Below are positions 18,155 to 27,362 of a stretch of DNA of 64,000 bases, piece by piece. Within the stretch, counting starts at the first letter, position 1. Every line of letters begins with the position of its first letter. A program made the translations under genes and the position numbers. Source of the stretch: CAWBLP01 sp963789495 (GTDB lineage: Bacteria; Pseudomonadota; Alphaproteobacteria; Acetobacterales; Acetobacteraceae); contig CAWBLP010000004.1 in NCBI GenBank assembly GCA_963789495.1, positions 434,001 to 498,000 on the forward strand, written 5' to 3'. The notes under the pieces were generated by a model. It had not been told where the DNA came from. It was given only the letters and a program-made list of their open reading frames with translations, and did no database searches.

Positions 18155-19152
18155 ACTCTCCCCAGGTCTTTCAGGTAGGCATCGATGATCGGCTTCGCGT
18201 CGGGCACGCGCTTGATGAAGTCATCCTTCATCGAAGCGGTCCGCTTGCGCATCTCGGCCATCATGGCGGGGTCGACCGCCACCACCTGCATGCCGCCCTC
18301 CGTCAGCCGCTTGGCGCTGGTGGCATCGTCGTTGGCGGAGACCTCCCAGAACTGCGGCTGCAACTGCTTGGCCAGGGCCTCGATCTTCTTCTGGTTCTCC
18401 GGCGAGATCTTGGCCCAGGTCTCGTCGCCGATGCTGACGATCTGGCAGGAGATGGTGTGGTTGGTGCGGTAGGAGATTTTCAGGAACTCCCAGAACCGGC
18501 CATCGACGCCGGACGTCGCCGAGGTGCAGACGCCCTCGATGCGGCCGGACGCAAGGGCGGGGACCACTTCGCCCCAGGGCATCATGGTGCCGGCCGCGCC
18601 CAGCAGGTTGCACATATCGGCGGTGGTCTTGTCGGCGCTGCGGATGCGCACGCCGCGCAGGTCGTCGATCTTGGCGATCGGCGTCTTGAGGTGGATGTAC
18701 TGGGTGGGCCACGGCACGATGTAGAGGAATTTCTGCTGGTACTTCTTGGCGATGCGGGCGTAGTTCGGCGCTTCGTGCTTCTGCAGCACCTTCAGCTCGT
18801 CGAACGAGCCGACCAGGAAGGAGATGCTTTCGATCCCCATGGTCGGCTCGTCGCCGATCTGCTGGTTGTTGAGGATGTCGCCCATCGGCACCAGCCCGTC
18901 GCGCACCGCGCGCAGCATCTCCGGCCCCTTGAAGCCCAGCGCACCGCCGGCCTGCACGTTGATCTCCACCGCATTGTCGGTCGCCTTGGCAACTTCCGCG
19001 GCGAAGCGACGGGCGTTCTTGGTGTGGAAGTTGCCGTCCGGCCAGACGGTGGCGAGGTCGATCTTCATGGCGGCGCGGGCGGATCGGATCAGGGCCGGCA
19101 TGCCCAGGGCAGCCAGCCCGGTGGCGGCAAGCAATGTGCGGCGAGTGGTCAT
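18151..19152 (-). CDS. TRAP transporter substrate-binding protein (DctP type)
   Basis: A 333-residue periplasmic binding protein. The start at 19152 follows a GGGAGA site and gives a signal peptide with twin arginines (MTTRRTLLAATG, cleavage near ARA-AM), suggesting Tat export. The mature part has the DctP fold: VWPDGNFHTKNARRFAAEV, ALGFKGPEMLRAVRDGLV, and GVRIRSADKTTADMCN, whose arginine normally pairs with a substrate carboxylate. TRAP receptors deliver carboxylated ligands to the membrane permease. The 3' end overlaps the small-permease gene by 4 bp; 70 bp separate it from hyuB upstream. Confidence 0.95.
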   Translation of the reverse strand: MTTRRTLLAATGLAALGMPALIRSARAAMKIDLATVWPDGNFHTKNARRFAAEVAKATDNAVEINVQAGGALGFKGPEMLRAVRDGLVPMGDILNNQQIGDEPTMGIESISFLVGSFDELKVLQKHEAPNYARIAKKYQQKFLYIVPWPTQYIHLKTPIAKIDDLRGVRIRSADKTTADMCNLLGAAGTMMPWGEVVPALASGRIEGVCTSATSGVDGRFWEFLKISYRTNHTISCQIVSIGDETWAKISPENQKKIEALAKQLQPQFWEVSANDDATSAKRLTEGGMQVVAVDPAMMAEMRKRTASMKDDFIKRVPDAKPIIDAYLKDLGRV

Positions 19153-19222
19153 GCAAAGTCTCCCTGTTGTTGTCTGGATTGTGCCGAGGCCGCCTTGCAT
19201 CGGACGCAAAGCAGTCTCGGCG

Positions 19223-20926
19223 CTATTCGGCGGCGACGGTAACCCCGTAGAACTCGACCGCGGCCGCGGGCGAGATCAGGCCGTTGCGGAGGTCTGCCGC
19301 GCTGCGTGCCGGATCGCGCCGGCGTGGATCGCCCAACCCTCCGCCACCCGGCGTCATGACCACCAGCGTTTCGCCGGGAGGGATGGTCTGCAGGCCCTTG
19401 CCGCGCAGCGTGGCGCCGGAGGCGAATCCGACATAGCCGGCGGTGCCATTGGTGCCGCCATCGCGCCCGCGCGGCGGGAAGGCGATGCGGTCGAACGCGG
19501 CCAGCAATTCAAACGGGGCATCGTCGGTGTTGACGATCTCCATGATCTGCCCGAGGCCGCCGCGATGCTGTCCCGCGCCGGCGGAATCCGGCCGCAGCTC
19601 CTTGCGCCAGAACATCAGCGGCGACTGGATCTCGGCGATCTCGATCGGCGTGCCGTGCACGCCGGACGGGTAGGCGGTGGCGGACAGCCCGTCCTGCGCC
19701 GGGCGCCCGCCGGTGCCGCCATTGGTGGTGATGGACAGCGCATAGCCGTAGTTCGGACCACGGCTTTCCAGCCACTGGCCGCGCACGGTGATGTTCCAGA
19801 TGCAGGACGTGCCCTCGGCCGGCACGCGATCCGGAATCGCCTGGCGCAGGCAGCCGAACACCATGTCCGGCAGCATCTGCCCCAGCACATGGCGCGACGA
19901 CACCGCGGCGGGCTTGGGCGCGTTCAGGATCGCGCCGGGCGGGGCGGAGACCGTCAGCGGTGCCAGCGAGCCGGCATTGTTCGGGATATTGGCCGCGATC
20001 ACGCAGCCCAGCCCGAACACGGTATAGGCGGTGGTATAGGCCAGCGGCACGTTGATGCCGCGCCCGACTTTTGCGGATGTGCCGGTATAGTCCACATGGA
20101 TGCCGCTGTCGGACACGGTCAGCGTCGCCTTCAGCGTCAGCGGATGGTCGTAGCCGTCCACCTGCATGTCGAACGACCAGCTCCCTTTCGGCAGTTTGCC
20201 GACCTCCGCCATCACCGCGGCATAGGAGCGTTCGATGATGTACTCGGCCAGCGGATCGAGCGTGTCGATGCCGAACTCGTCCATCATGGCGGACAGCGCA
20301 CGCACGCCGACATCGTTGCAGGCCGCCAGCGAGTAGGTGTCGCCCTCGGTATCGACCGGCAGCCGCGTGTTGGCGCGGATCATCGCCATCAGCGTGGCAT
20401 TGACCGTGTCGTGGTCGATCAGCTTCAGCATCGGGATGTACAACCCCTCCATGAACACGTCAGTGCCTTCGGGTCCGTTGCCGAGGCCGCCAATGTCCAT
20501 CAGGTGGCTGGTGCAGGAGAACAGGCCGACCAGCCGGCCCTTGTGGAAGGCCGGGGTGGTGATGACGAAGTCGTTGAGGTGGCCGGTGCCCATCCAAGGG
20601 TCGTTGGTGATGTAGGCGTCGCCCTCCTGCATCGTCTCGACCGGGAAGTGACGCAGGAAATGCTTCACCGATTCCGCCATCGAGTTGATATGGCCGGGCG
20701 TGCCGGTCACCGCCTGGGCGAGCATGCGGCCTTTGAGGTCGAAGATGCCGGCGGAGATGTCCTCGCATTCGCGCACGATCGGGCTGAAGGCGGTGCGGAT
20801 CAGCACCTGCGCCTGCTCGCCGACGACGGCGATCAGCCGGTTCCACATGATCTGCAATTCGATGACGCCGAGCTTTGGCGCAGGTGCGGTTGCAGCGGGG
20901 GAGGGATTCGTTGCGTCGCCGGTCAT
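19223..20926 (-). CDS. Hydantoinase B/oxoprolinase subunit
   Basis: A 567-residue HyuB-family subunit. The core is recognisable from ELQIMWNRLIAVVGEQAQVLIRTAFS and CEDISAGIFDLKGRMLAQAVTGTPGHINSM, to the ITNDPWMGTGHLNDF segment and the glycine-rich C-terminal GETLVVMTPGGGGLGDP. With subunit A it forms an ATP-hydrolysing enzyme that opens cyclic amides (hydantoins, 5-oxoproline) or, in related complexes, carboxylates ketones. The ATG at 20926 overlaps the hyuA stop (ATGA), so an upstream in-frame start was rejected. The TRAP receptor gene follows after 70 bp. Confidence 0.93.
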   Translation of the reverse strand: MTGDATNPSPAATAPAPKLGVIELQIMWNRLIAVVGEQAQVLIRTAFSPIVRECEDISAGIFDLKGRMLAQAVTGTPGHINSMAESVKHFLRHFPVETMQEGDAYITNDPWMGTGHLNDFVITTPAFHKGRLVGLFSCTSHLMDIGGLGNGPEGTDVFMEGLYIPMLKLIDHDTVNATLMAMIRANTRLPVDTEGDTYSLAACNDVGVRALSAMMDEFGIDTLDPLAEYIIERSYAAVMAEVGKLPKGSWSFDMQVDGYDHPLTLKATLTVSDSGIHVDYTGTSAKVGRGINVPLAYTTAYTVFGLGCVIAANIPNNAGSLAPLTVSAPPGAILNAPKPAAVSSRHVLGQMLPDMVFGCLRQAIPDRVPAEGTSCIWNITVRGQWLESRGPNYGYALSITTNGGTGGRPAQDGLSATAYPSGVHGTPIEIAEIQSPLMFWRKELRPDSAGAGQHRGGLGQIMEIVNTDDAPFELLAAFDRIAFPPRGRDGGTNGTAGYVGFASGATLRGKGLQTIPPGETLVVMTPGGGGLGDPRRRDPARSAADLRNGLISPAAAVEFYGVTVAAE

Positions 20927-23010
20927 GCTGCCTTTTGCTCCATCACGATGCACAAGCTGCCGTCGATTCGGGCATCGAAGCCGGCGGCCACGAAGGTCGT
21001 CGTCTCCGCCTCCGCGATTAGCGCCGGGCCGGCCACCCAGGCACCAGGGCGCATCGCCTCGCGCTGGTAGATCGGCACCTCGACCGCCCGTTCGGCCCGA
21101 CCGTCGAACACCGCACGATGGCCGATCGGTGCCGGCGCGGGGCAGGGCGTGGTGGCGGGAGTCGGTGTCGGACGCACCGCCGCGGTGGACACCAGCACCG
21201 ACCAGTTCATCACCTCGATCGCCGCGGCCGGGATCGCACGGGCGAATTGCGCGGCGTATTCTGCCTCGAAGATGGCTCGCAGTTCGGCCAGGTCGGTCGC
21301 TGCCAGCGGACGCGTGGGCAGGGTGACGACGATCTCGTGCCCCTGGCCGACATAGCGCATGAAGGCGGCGCGGCGCTCTAACAGGGGCGCGCCGCGGGCG
21401 CCTGGCTCCACCAGCGCGCGGGCGGCGGCCGACATCTCCTCGAACAACGCCGAGATGTCGGCGGCGTCGAAGCCTTCGTCCAGCCGTGCCGGGCGGCTGC
21501 GGACGATTTCGTAGGCAACCGGTGCGGCGAGGAAGCCGACGGCGGAGCCGACGCCGGCATTGGGCGGGACCACCACGCGGGCCACGCCGACCTTCTCGGC
21601 CACCCGGGCCGCGTGCAAGGGCGCCGCGCCACCAAAGGCGATCATGGTGTGCTGGCCGATCACCGCGCCGCGTTCGGCGGCGTGCACCCGCGCGGCACTC
21701 GCCATGTTCTCGCAGACCATCTCATATACGGCGTAGGCGGCCATTTCTGCGGACAGGCCGAGCTTGTCGCCGATATCGGACGCGAGGGCGGTGCGGGAGG
21801 CGGCGACGTCCAGGGTCATGCTGCCGCCGGCGAAGCCCTCCGGCTCGATCAGGCCAAGCGCCACATCGGCGTCGGTCACCGCGGGGCGCTGGCCGCCCAG
21901 CCCGTAACAGGCCGGGCCCGGCACCGAGGAGGCGCTTTCCGGCCCCACGGTCACCCGCTGCAACGCGTCCACCTGCGCGATCGAGCCGCCGCCGGCGCCG
22001 ATCTCCACCATCTCGATCACCGGCACCCGCACCGGCAGGCCGGAGCCTTTGAGGAAGCGGGCCGTGCGATCGACCTCGAAGAAACGCGACGTGGCCGGTT
22101 CGCCCTTTTCGATCAGGCAGATCTTCGCCGTGGTGCCGCCCATGTCGAAGGACAGCACCTTGTCCTCCAGCGCCCGCAGCGCGACCTGCGCGGCGAAGAT
22201 CGCCCCGCCCGCCGGGCCGGATTCCACCAGCCGCACCGGAAATTTCTGCGCGGTATCCAGCGCGGTCAGACCGCCGCCGGAGGTCACCAGATAAGTGGCG
22301 CCGCGGTACTGGCGTTCCTGCAGCGCGGCGGCCATGCGGCCGAGATAGCCGGCCATCAGCGGCTGCACATAGGCATTGGCAACGGCGGTCGAGGTGCGCT
22401 CGTACTCGCGCACTTCCGGGCACACCTCATGCGCCATGGTGAGCGCGACATCCGGGAGTGCGGCTTTCAGCAGCGTGGCGGTGCGTTGTTCATGGGTTGG
22501 ATTGGCGTAGGCATGCAGGAAGGCGATGGCGATGCTTTCCACCCCGGCCGCGCGCAGATCGGCGACCAACCTGTCGAACGCCGCTTCGTCCAGTTTCAGT
22601 TGCACCCGCCCGCGCGCATCGATGCGTTCCGGCACGGTGAAGCGCAGCGCCCGCGGCACCAGCGGCACCGGCTTTTCCAATGTCAGGTCGTACTGATCGT
22701 AGCGGCTCTCGGTGCCGATCTCCAGAACGTCCCGGAAGCCTTGGGTGGCGATCAGCGCTGTCCGCGCGCCCCGGCGCTCGATGATTGCGTTGGTCGCGAG
22801 CGTGGTGCCGTGCACGAAGACGTCGATGTCGGAGACATGCAGGCCGGCGTCATTCAGCGCCAGGTCGATACCGGAGAGCACGCCGTCCTCCGGCCTGCCT
22901 GGCGTCGTCAGGACCTTGCGGGTGAGGCGCGTGGCGCCGGATTCGAGGACGATATCAGTGAAGGTGCCACCGATATCGGCGGCGAGGCGGACGGGAGAGG
23001 ACGACGACAA
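20923..23010 (-). CDS. Hydantoinase A/oxoprolinase subunit
   Basis: A 695-residue HyuA-family ATPase subunit. Residues 1-20 hold the acetate-kinase-like nucleotide loop RLAADIGGTFTDIVLES, followed by HGTTLATNAIIERRGARTAL, the LSFDMGGTTAKICLIEKG second phosphate loop and AFGGAAPLHA near the C-terminal half. It activates the ring with ATP and works with HyuB. No ATG fits: the best start is the TTG at 23010, directly before the conserved N-terminus; upstream in-frame sequence is unlike the family and would run into the divergent dioxygenase gene. A TTG start may keep expression low. First gene of the hyu-TRAP operon. Confidence 0.9.
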   Translation of the reverse strand: MSSSSPVRLAADIGGTFTDIVLESGATRLTRKVLTTPGRPEDGVLSGIDLALNDAGLHVSDIDVFVHGTTLATNAIIERRGARTALIATQGFRDVLEIGTESRYDQYDLTLEKPVPLVPRALRFTVPERIDARGRVQLKLDEAAFDRLVADLRAAGVESIAIAFLHAYANPTHEQRTATLLKAALPDVALTMAHEVCPEVREYERTSTAVANAYVQPLMAGYLGRMAAALQERQYRGATYLVTSGGGLTALDTAQKFPVRLVESGPAGGAIFAAQVALRALEDKVLSFDMGGTTAKICLIEKGEPATSRFFEVDRTARFLKGSGLPVRVPVIEMVEIGAGGGSIAQVDALQRVTVGPESASSVPGPACYGLGGQRPAVTDADVALGLIEPEGFAGGSMTLDVAASRTALASDIGDKLGLSAEMAAYAVYEMVCENMASAARVHAAERGAVIGQHTMIAFGGAAPLHAARVAEKVGVARVVVPPNAGVGSAVGFLAAPVAYEIVRSRPARLDEGFDAADISALFEEMSAAARALVEPGARGAPLLERRAAFMRYVGQGHEIVVTLPTRPLAATDLAELRAIFEAEYAAQFARAIPAAAIEVMNWSVLVSTAAVRPTPTPATTPCPAPAPIGHRAVFDGRAERAVEVPIYQREAMRPGAWVAGPALIAEAETTTFVAAGFDARIDGSLCIVMEQKAA

Positions 23011-23239
23011 ATTCTCTGCTTCCCCATTACAGCGGCGGGATCGGCGCTGCCTGCTGTCGCGGCGGCACCAGGTCAGTCGGGAAGGTCTCAGCAATCGCCA
23101 TGCCACCCAGCTTGGCCTGCCGCCCGGGACCGAGACGTTCTGCCTGCCGATCGTCCCCACCCGGCGCGCACCGCGCCGGCGGATTGTCATGGCCGGCGAT
23201 GGCTCGGTATCCTGCGAGCCATTGGTCAGGGAGCGAGCG
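23011..23239. promoter_or_regulatory. Divergent intergenic region between hyuA and dioxygenase
   Basis: About 230 bp separates the hyuA start (minus strand) from the TauD-like dioxygenase start (plus strand). Neither strand holds a convincing gene, so promoters for both operons probably lie here. No regulator gene is adjacent and no clear operator palindrome or sigma-70 boxes could be assigned by eye. Confidence 0.5.
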
Positions 23240-24124
23240 ATGACAATCCCCGTACAGCCGCTGAACCCGTCCTTCGTCGCCGAGGTCGGCGGCGTCGATC
23301 TGCGGCAGAAGCTGGATCCAGATACGGTGGCGGCGCTGGAAGCGGCGATCAACCGGTTCGCCGTGCTGGTATTCCACGACCAGTTCATTAGCGACGAGCA
23401 GCAGATGGCGTTCAGCCGCAATTTCGGCGAGCTGGAGACCACGGTGCGTGCCTATCGCAAGGATTGGGCACCGCGTCTCGATGTGCACATCGCCGACATT
23501 TCCAATCTGGATGAGCAGAATCAGGTGCTGGCGAAATACGACCGCCGCCGGTTGAATGCCCTCGGCAACCGGCTCTGGCACTCCGACAGCAGCTTCAAGC
23601 GCATCCCGGCCCGGTTTTCCCTGCTGTCCGCCCGTGCAATTCCGGATGGGGGCGGCGAAACCCAGTTCGCCGACATGCGTGCCGCCTGGGATGCCCTGCC
23701 CGAGTCCATGCAGCAGCGCCTGGACGGGATGATCTGCGAGCACACCCAGTTGTTTTCGCGTGGGCGCATCGGCTTCACCGATTATTCCGAGGAGGAACTG
23801 GCGAAGATGGCGCCGGTGCCGCAGGTGCTGGTCCGCACCCATCCGGGTTCCGGCCGCAAATCGCTGTACCTGTCCTCCCACGCCGGCGCCATCCGCGACA
23901 TGGAAGTTCCGGAATCCCGCGTCCTGCTGATGGATTTGATGGAGCACGCCACGCAGCGTGAGTTCGTCCACACGCATCGCTGGCGAGTCGGCGACCTGGT
24001 GATGTGGGACAATCGTTGCACTATGCATCGCGCGCGGGAATACGATGAGACGCAGAAGCGCGACATGCACCGTACCACCGTGTCGGACGGCCGGCCAACC
24101 GTGCCAGAAGCGCTGGTGGCGTAA
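23240..24124 (+). CDS. TauD/TfdA family Fe(II)/2-oxoglutarate dioxygenase
   Basis: A 294-residue non-haem iron oxygenase using 2-oxoglutarate and oxygen. The iron facial triad is visible as H114 and D116 in LWHSDSSF and H263 in NRCTMHRA, with the 2-oxoglutarate-binding arginine in MHRTTVSD (about R278). The WxxGDLVMWDN strand is typical. The ATG at 23240 follows AGGGAG and begins the family N-terminus; the 170-codon in-frame extension upstream overlaps hyuA antisense and was rejected. These enzymes hydroxylate taurine, phenoxyacetates or similar carboxylates and sulfonates; the substrate here is open. It is followed 4 bp later by an MBL-fold gene. Confidence 0.92.
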   Translation: MTIPVQPLNPSFVAEVGGVDLRQKLDPDTVAALEAAINRFAVLVFHDQFISDEQQMAFSRNFGELETTVRAYRKDWAPRLDVHIADISNLDEQNQVLAKYDRRRLNALGNRLWHSDSSFKRIPARFSLLSARAIPDGGGETQFADMRAAWDALPESMQQRLDGMICEHTQLFSRGRIGFTDYSEEELAKMAPVPQVLVRTHPGSGRKSLYLSSHAGAIRDMEVPESRVLLMDLMEHATQREFVHTHRWRVGDLVMWDNRCTMHRAREYDETQKRDMHRTTVSDGRPTVPEALVA

Positions 24125-24128
24125 CGGG

Positions 24129-24923
24129 ATGTCGCCGCCCGGGATCGCGTGGCGCCGGCTGGTCGCGCTGTTCGGGGTGCTGCTGCTATTGCCGCGCCTG
24201 GCGATGGCGGCCGGCTGCTCGCCGATTGCGCAGGCGACGCCACGGGTCTGGCTGACCGCAGCCGACCCGGCCGTATTGACCATCACCTTCCTGGGCCATG
24301 CCAGTTTCCTGATCGAAACGCCGCAGCACGTCACCGCGGTGACTGACTACAATGGCTTCAACGTGCCAAGCGATCCGCCCGAGATCGCAACGATGAACCA
24401 CGCGCACTCCACGCACTACACGGACCACCCGGATCCGCGCATCCGCCATGTGCTACGCGGATGGAGCGAATCCGGTGAGCCACCGCGCATTGACCTGGTT
24501 GTCCGTGACCTGCGCATCGCCAACCTGCCGACCAACATTCGCGACTGGCAGGGCGGTACCGAGCGCTATGGCAATTCGATCTTCGTGTTCGAAAGCGCCG
24601 GACTGTGCATCGCGCATCTGTCGCATCTGCACCATCTGCTGGAGCCGCAGGATATCGACGCTTTGGGGCATGTCGACGTGGTGATGGCTCCGGTCGATGG
24701 CGCCTATACGATGAGCCAGGCCGACATGGCGGCAGTACTGCAGCAGATTCAGCCGCGCGTGGTGTTGCCGATGCACTATTTCACTCGAGACGTGCTGGAT
24801 CGCTTCATCGAGCTGGTGCGAGACCATTACGACATCCGGCGGAGCGATTCGCCGATATGGCAGGTCTCGCGCACCACCCTGCCGGATCGGCCAACCCTGG
24901 TGGCCCTGCCCGGAGGGTATTGA
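24129..24923 (+). CDS. Exported MBL-fold metallo-hydrolase
   Basis: A 264-residue metallo-beta-lactamase-fold protein with an N-terminal signal peptide (hydrophobic VALFGVLLLLPRLAMAAGC, cleavage about residue 28), so it is periplasmic, or a lipoprotein if C30 is modified. The metal motif reads NHAHSTHYTDH around residues 90-100 rather than the canonical HxHxDH, placing it nearer the UlaG-like lactonase branch. Later candidate ligands are H in ARLSHLHHLLEP-like sequence (IAHLSHLHHLL) and LPMHYFTRD. The gene starts 4 bp after the dioxygenase stop and is probably cotranscribed with it. Substrate unknown. Confidence 0.85.
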   Translation: MSPPGIAWRRLVALFGVLLLLPRLAMAAGCSPIAQATPRVWLTAADPAVLTITFLGHASFLIETPQHVTAVTDYNGFNVPSDPPEIATMNHAHSTHYTDHPDPRIRHVLRGWSESGEPPRIDLVVRDLRIANLPTNIRDWQGGTERYGNSIFVFESAGLCIAHLSHLHHLLEPQDIDALGHVDVVMAPVDGAYTMSQADMAAVLQQIQPRVVLPMHYFTRDVLDRFIELVRDHYDIRRSDSPIWQVSRTTLPDRPTLVALPGGY

Positions 24924-24971
24924 GCGAAGCTGGGGTGGGATGCGGCAAGTGTCGGGGGCAACGCCCCGATG

Positions 24972-25574
24972 CTAGCCGATCGCCCGCAGCTTTTGCGCGA
25001 GATGCACCAGGATCGCAGCGGTGGCGCCCCAGATGTAATGCTCGGGATGCGGCCAGACCCAATATTCCCGCCAAATGCCACGCACGTGATGGCGCTGGCG
25101 CTGGCGCTGCGGCGCCTGCGGGTCCAGCAGCACGTCGATCGGCAATTCGAACACCGACTCCACTTCCTCGGGCGACGGCTGCAGCGACAGGCCGGGCGGC
25201 AGCAACCCGAGAACCGGCGTGATGCGATAGCCGGTGCCGGTGACATAGTCGCCCATCCGCCCCAGCACTTCGACATGGCTGGGATCCAGCGCGACCTCTT
25301 CCTCCGCCTCGCGCAGTGCCGCGGCTTCCGCGGTCTCATCGGCATCGATGCGGCCACCCGGGAAACTCACCTGACCGGCATGTTTATTGAGATGAGCGTT
25401 GCGCTTGGTCAGCAGGATGCCCGGCGCGTCGCCAAGAATGACCGGGACCAGCACCGCGGCCGGAATCGGGGGAACGTCCAGCACGCCGAGGACGTCGTCG
25501 CCGTGCACTACGTCCCCGTCGCGGGACCCGGCGGCAATCTCAGCGAGGCGCGTGCGAAGCTGTGCGGCGTTCAC
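24972..25574 (-). CDS. Nudix CoA pyrophosphatase-like hydrolase
   Basis: A 200-residue Nudix hydrolase of the NudL/CoAse type, predicted to split coenzyme A or its thioesters into phosphopantetheine and 3',5'-ADP. The sequence shows LTKRNAHLNKHAGQVSFPGG, the CoA-enzyme signature, followed by the Nudix box GRIDADETAEAAALREAEEEVALD; the usual final glycine of the box is alanine. The GTG at 25574 overlaps the DUF1285 stop by 4 bp, so an upstream in-frame ATG at 25655 was rejected. Many alphaproteobacteria keep DUF1285, Nudix and MoxR genes adjacent, as here. Confidence 0.9.
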   Translation of the reverse strand: MNAAQLRTRLAEIAAGSRDGDVVHGDDVLGVLDVPPIPAAVLVPVILGDAPGILLTKRNAHLNKHAGQVSFPGGRIDADETAEAAALREAEEEVALDPSHVEVLGRMGDYVTGTGYRITPVLGLLPPGLSLQPSPEEVESVFELPIDVLLDPQAPQRQRQRHHVRGIWREYWVWPHPEHYIWGATAAILVHLAQKLRAIG

Positions 25575-26236
25575 TCTTCGCCCGGCGGCAGCTCCCCGAG
25601 CGTGAAGAACTTGCCGCAGCTCCAGACGCCAAGCATGCGGCGGCAACCAACCCACTCGGGCACGGCCAGCGCCACCAGCTCGTAATACACCGCCCGATTG
25701 ATGCGCGCCTCGATGGCCGCCGCGCCTGCTCCCGGACGCACCAGCAGATAGGGCGTCGGCTCGCAGGTCAGGACATCATGCGCCACACGGATCGGGTGGT
25801 CCGGGCCGGCAGTGATGACATGATCGACATTGGTACGAAACGACAGCATCTGTTGCCGTCCGTCGCCGCTCCAGTCCAGCTCGACGGCCACGAAGGGCGC
25901 GTCCTCGACTTCGATCCGGCCCCGCTCCGCCGGGGTCTGCAACCAGAACGACCCGTCCGCCTCCCGCCGCAACACGCCGGCGAACAGGCAGACCAGTTCC
26001 TTCCGAGAGATTGGGCTGCCCTGATATAACCAGGTCCCGTCGCGACGTATCAGGAACGGCAGGTCGCCGCACTCGACCGGCTTGCGGCGTGGCCGGGATG
26101 ACGGCGTCTTCGCCAGAGGCAGCGGAACACCAACCGATTCGCGCATGGGCTGGCTGCGGGCGGCCGCCGCGGCGAGCGGCGCTGGTGAACAGGCGTCGTT
26201 CACGGATCCGTCTCCAATGCCCGATAAATTACTCAT
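25571..26236 (-). CDS. DUF1285 domain-containing protein
   Basis: A 221-residue protein of unknown function with the DUF1285 core: CGDLPFLIRRDGTWLYQGSPISRKELVCLFAGVLRREADG, then DAPFVAVELDWSGD and EPTPYLLVRPGAGAAAIEARINRAVYYELV. The first 50 residues are low-complexity and may include untranslated sequence if an internal start is used. It is coupled by 4 bp to the Nudix gene and faces the MoxR gene across a 46-bp divergent gap, so a very compact shared promoter region must lie there. Confidence 0.88.
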   Translation of the reverse strand: MSNLSGIGDGSVNDACSPAPLAAAAARSQPMRESVGVPLPLAKTPSSRPRRKPVECGDLPFLIRRDGTWLYQGSPISRKELVCLFAGVLRREADGSFWLQTPAERGRIEVEDAPFVAVELDWSGDGRQQMLSFRTNVDHVITAGPDHPIRVAHDVLTCEPTPYLLVRPGAGAAAIEARINRAVYYELVALAVPEWVGCRRMLGVWSCGKFFTLGELPPGEE

Positions 26237-26282
26237 CGGTATGCGATATAGGAAGCATCCCCCTCCGGGCGAAAGTGCCTAT

Positions 26283-27362
26283 ATGTCGGCGAGAGACCAA
26301 ATCTCGGAAAGCGAGTACACGATGGCGGTGGGTATGGCGGCTGTGCCACAGGGTGCGGCAAACCCGGGAATGGCGGCCCCGCAGGACCCCTCCGCCATCC
26401 TGGCGGACGTGGAGGCGCTCGGCGCCAAGGTTGCGCGGGTCCGCGCCGCCATCGGTCAGGTGATCTTCGGCCAGGATGAGGTGATCGACCAGACTCTGAT
26501 CACGCTGCTGTCCGGCGGCCATGTGCTGCTGGTGGGGGTGCCCGGGCTGGGCAAAAGCCGTCTGGTCGAGACCCTCGGCATCGTGCTGGGTCTGGCGACC
26601 AAGCGCGTGCAGTTCACCCCGGACCTGATGCCGGCCGACATCATCGGCAGCGAGGTGCTGGAGGAAGCCGAGGGACGCCGCAGCTTCCGCTTCGTGCCGG
26701 GCCCGGTGTTCTGCCAGTTGCTGATGGCCGACGAGATCAACCGCGCCAGTCCACGCACCCAGTCGGCTCTGCTGCAGGCGATGCAGGAGCAGCGGGTGGC
26801 GATCGGCGGTGTGGAGCACCGGCTGCCGCGTCCGTTCCACGTGCTGGCGACGCAGAATCCGATCGAACAGGAAGGCACCTATCCGCTGCCGGAAGCCCAG
26901 CTCGATCGCTTCCTGCTGGAGATCGTGGTCGGCTATCCGGCGCTGGAGGCCGAACGCACCATGCTGCTGGCGACCACCGGCTCGACCGATGCCGCCGCCA
27001 GCCAGGCGATGACGCCGGACGACCTGCTGGCCGCCCAGGCATTGATCCGGCGCGTTCCGGTTGGCGAGAAAGTGGTGGAGGCGATCCTGCTGCTGGTGCG
27101 CGGTGGCCGTCCCGAACTCACCGAGGACGAGACGGTGCGTCGCCACGTGGCCTGGGGTCCCGGTCCGCGCGCGGCCCAGGCCTTGATGCTGGCCTGCCGC
27201 GCCCGCGCCCTGCTGGACGGACGCCTGGCGCCGAGTATCGACGATGTGGTCGCCCTGGCGCGACCGGTGCTGCGCCATCGCATGGCGCTGAATTTCTCCG
27301 CCCGCGCCGATGGCGTGGCATTGAGCGACGTGATCGACCGTCTGGTGGCAAGGCTTGGGTGA
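26283..27362 (+). CDS. MoxR-family AAA+ ATPase
   Basis: A roughly 359-residue MoxR ATPase. Walker A reads GVPGLGKSRLVETL, Walker B LLMADEINRASPRTQ, with sensor-1 LATQNPIEQEGTYPLPEAQLDRF, then the AAA lid domain. MoxR proteins act as chaperones for maturation of complexes and are encoded with DUF58 and VWA proteins, exactly as follows here. Start choice is uncertain between the ATG at 26283 and that at 26322; neither has a strong ribosome site. Unlike its three downstream partners the reading frame is intact. Confidence 0.93.
   Translation: MSARDQISESEYTMAVGMAAVPQGAANPGMAAPQDPSAILADVEALGAKVARVRAAIGQVIFGQDEVIDQTLITLLSGGHVLLVGVPGLGKSRLVETLGIVLGLATKRVQFTPDLMPADIIGSEVLEEAEGRRSFRFVPGPVFCQLLMADEINRASPRTQSALLQAMQEQRVAIGGVEHRLPRPFHVLATQNPIEQEGTYPLPEAQLDRFLLEIVVGYPALEAERTMLLATTGSTDAAASQAMTPDDLLAAQALIRRVPVGEKVVEAILLLVRGGRPELTEDETVRRHVAWGPGPRAAQALMLACRARALLDGRLAPSIDDVVALARPVLRHRMALNFSARADGVALSDVIDRLVARLG

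Noticed and set aside
18824..21070. A 748-codon plus-strand open frame opposite hyuB and the TRAP receptor gene
   Set aside because: Spans two real genes and their junction on the opposite strand, with no recognisable domain.
24045..24128. Upstream in-frame extension of the MBL-fold protein
   Set aside because: It would overlap the dioxygenase C-terminus; the ATG at 24129 directly precedes a clear signal peptide.
24952..24969. Small hairpin TCGGGG...CCCCGA between the MBL and Nudix genes
   Set aside because: Stem of only six or seven pairs with no T-run on either strand; too weak to call a terminator.
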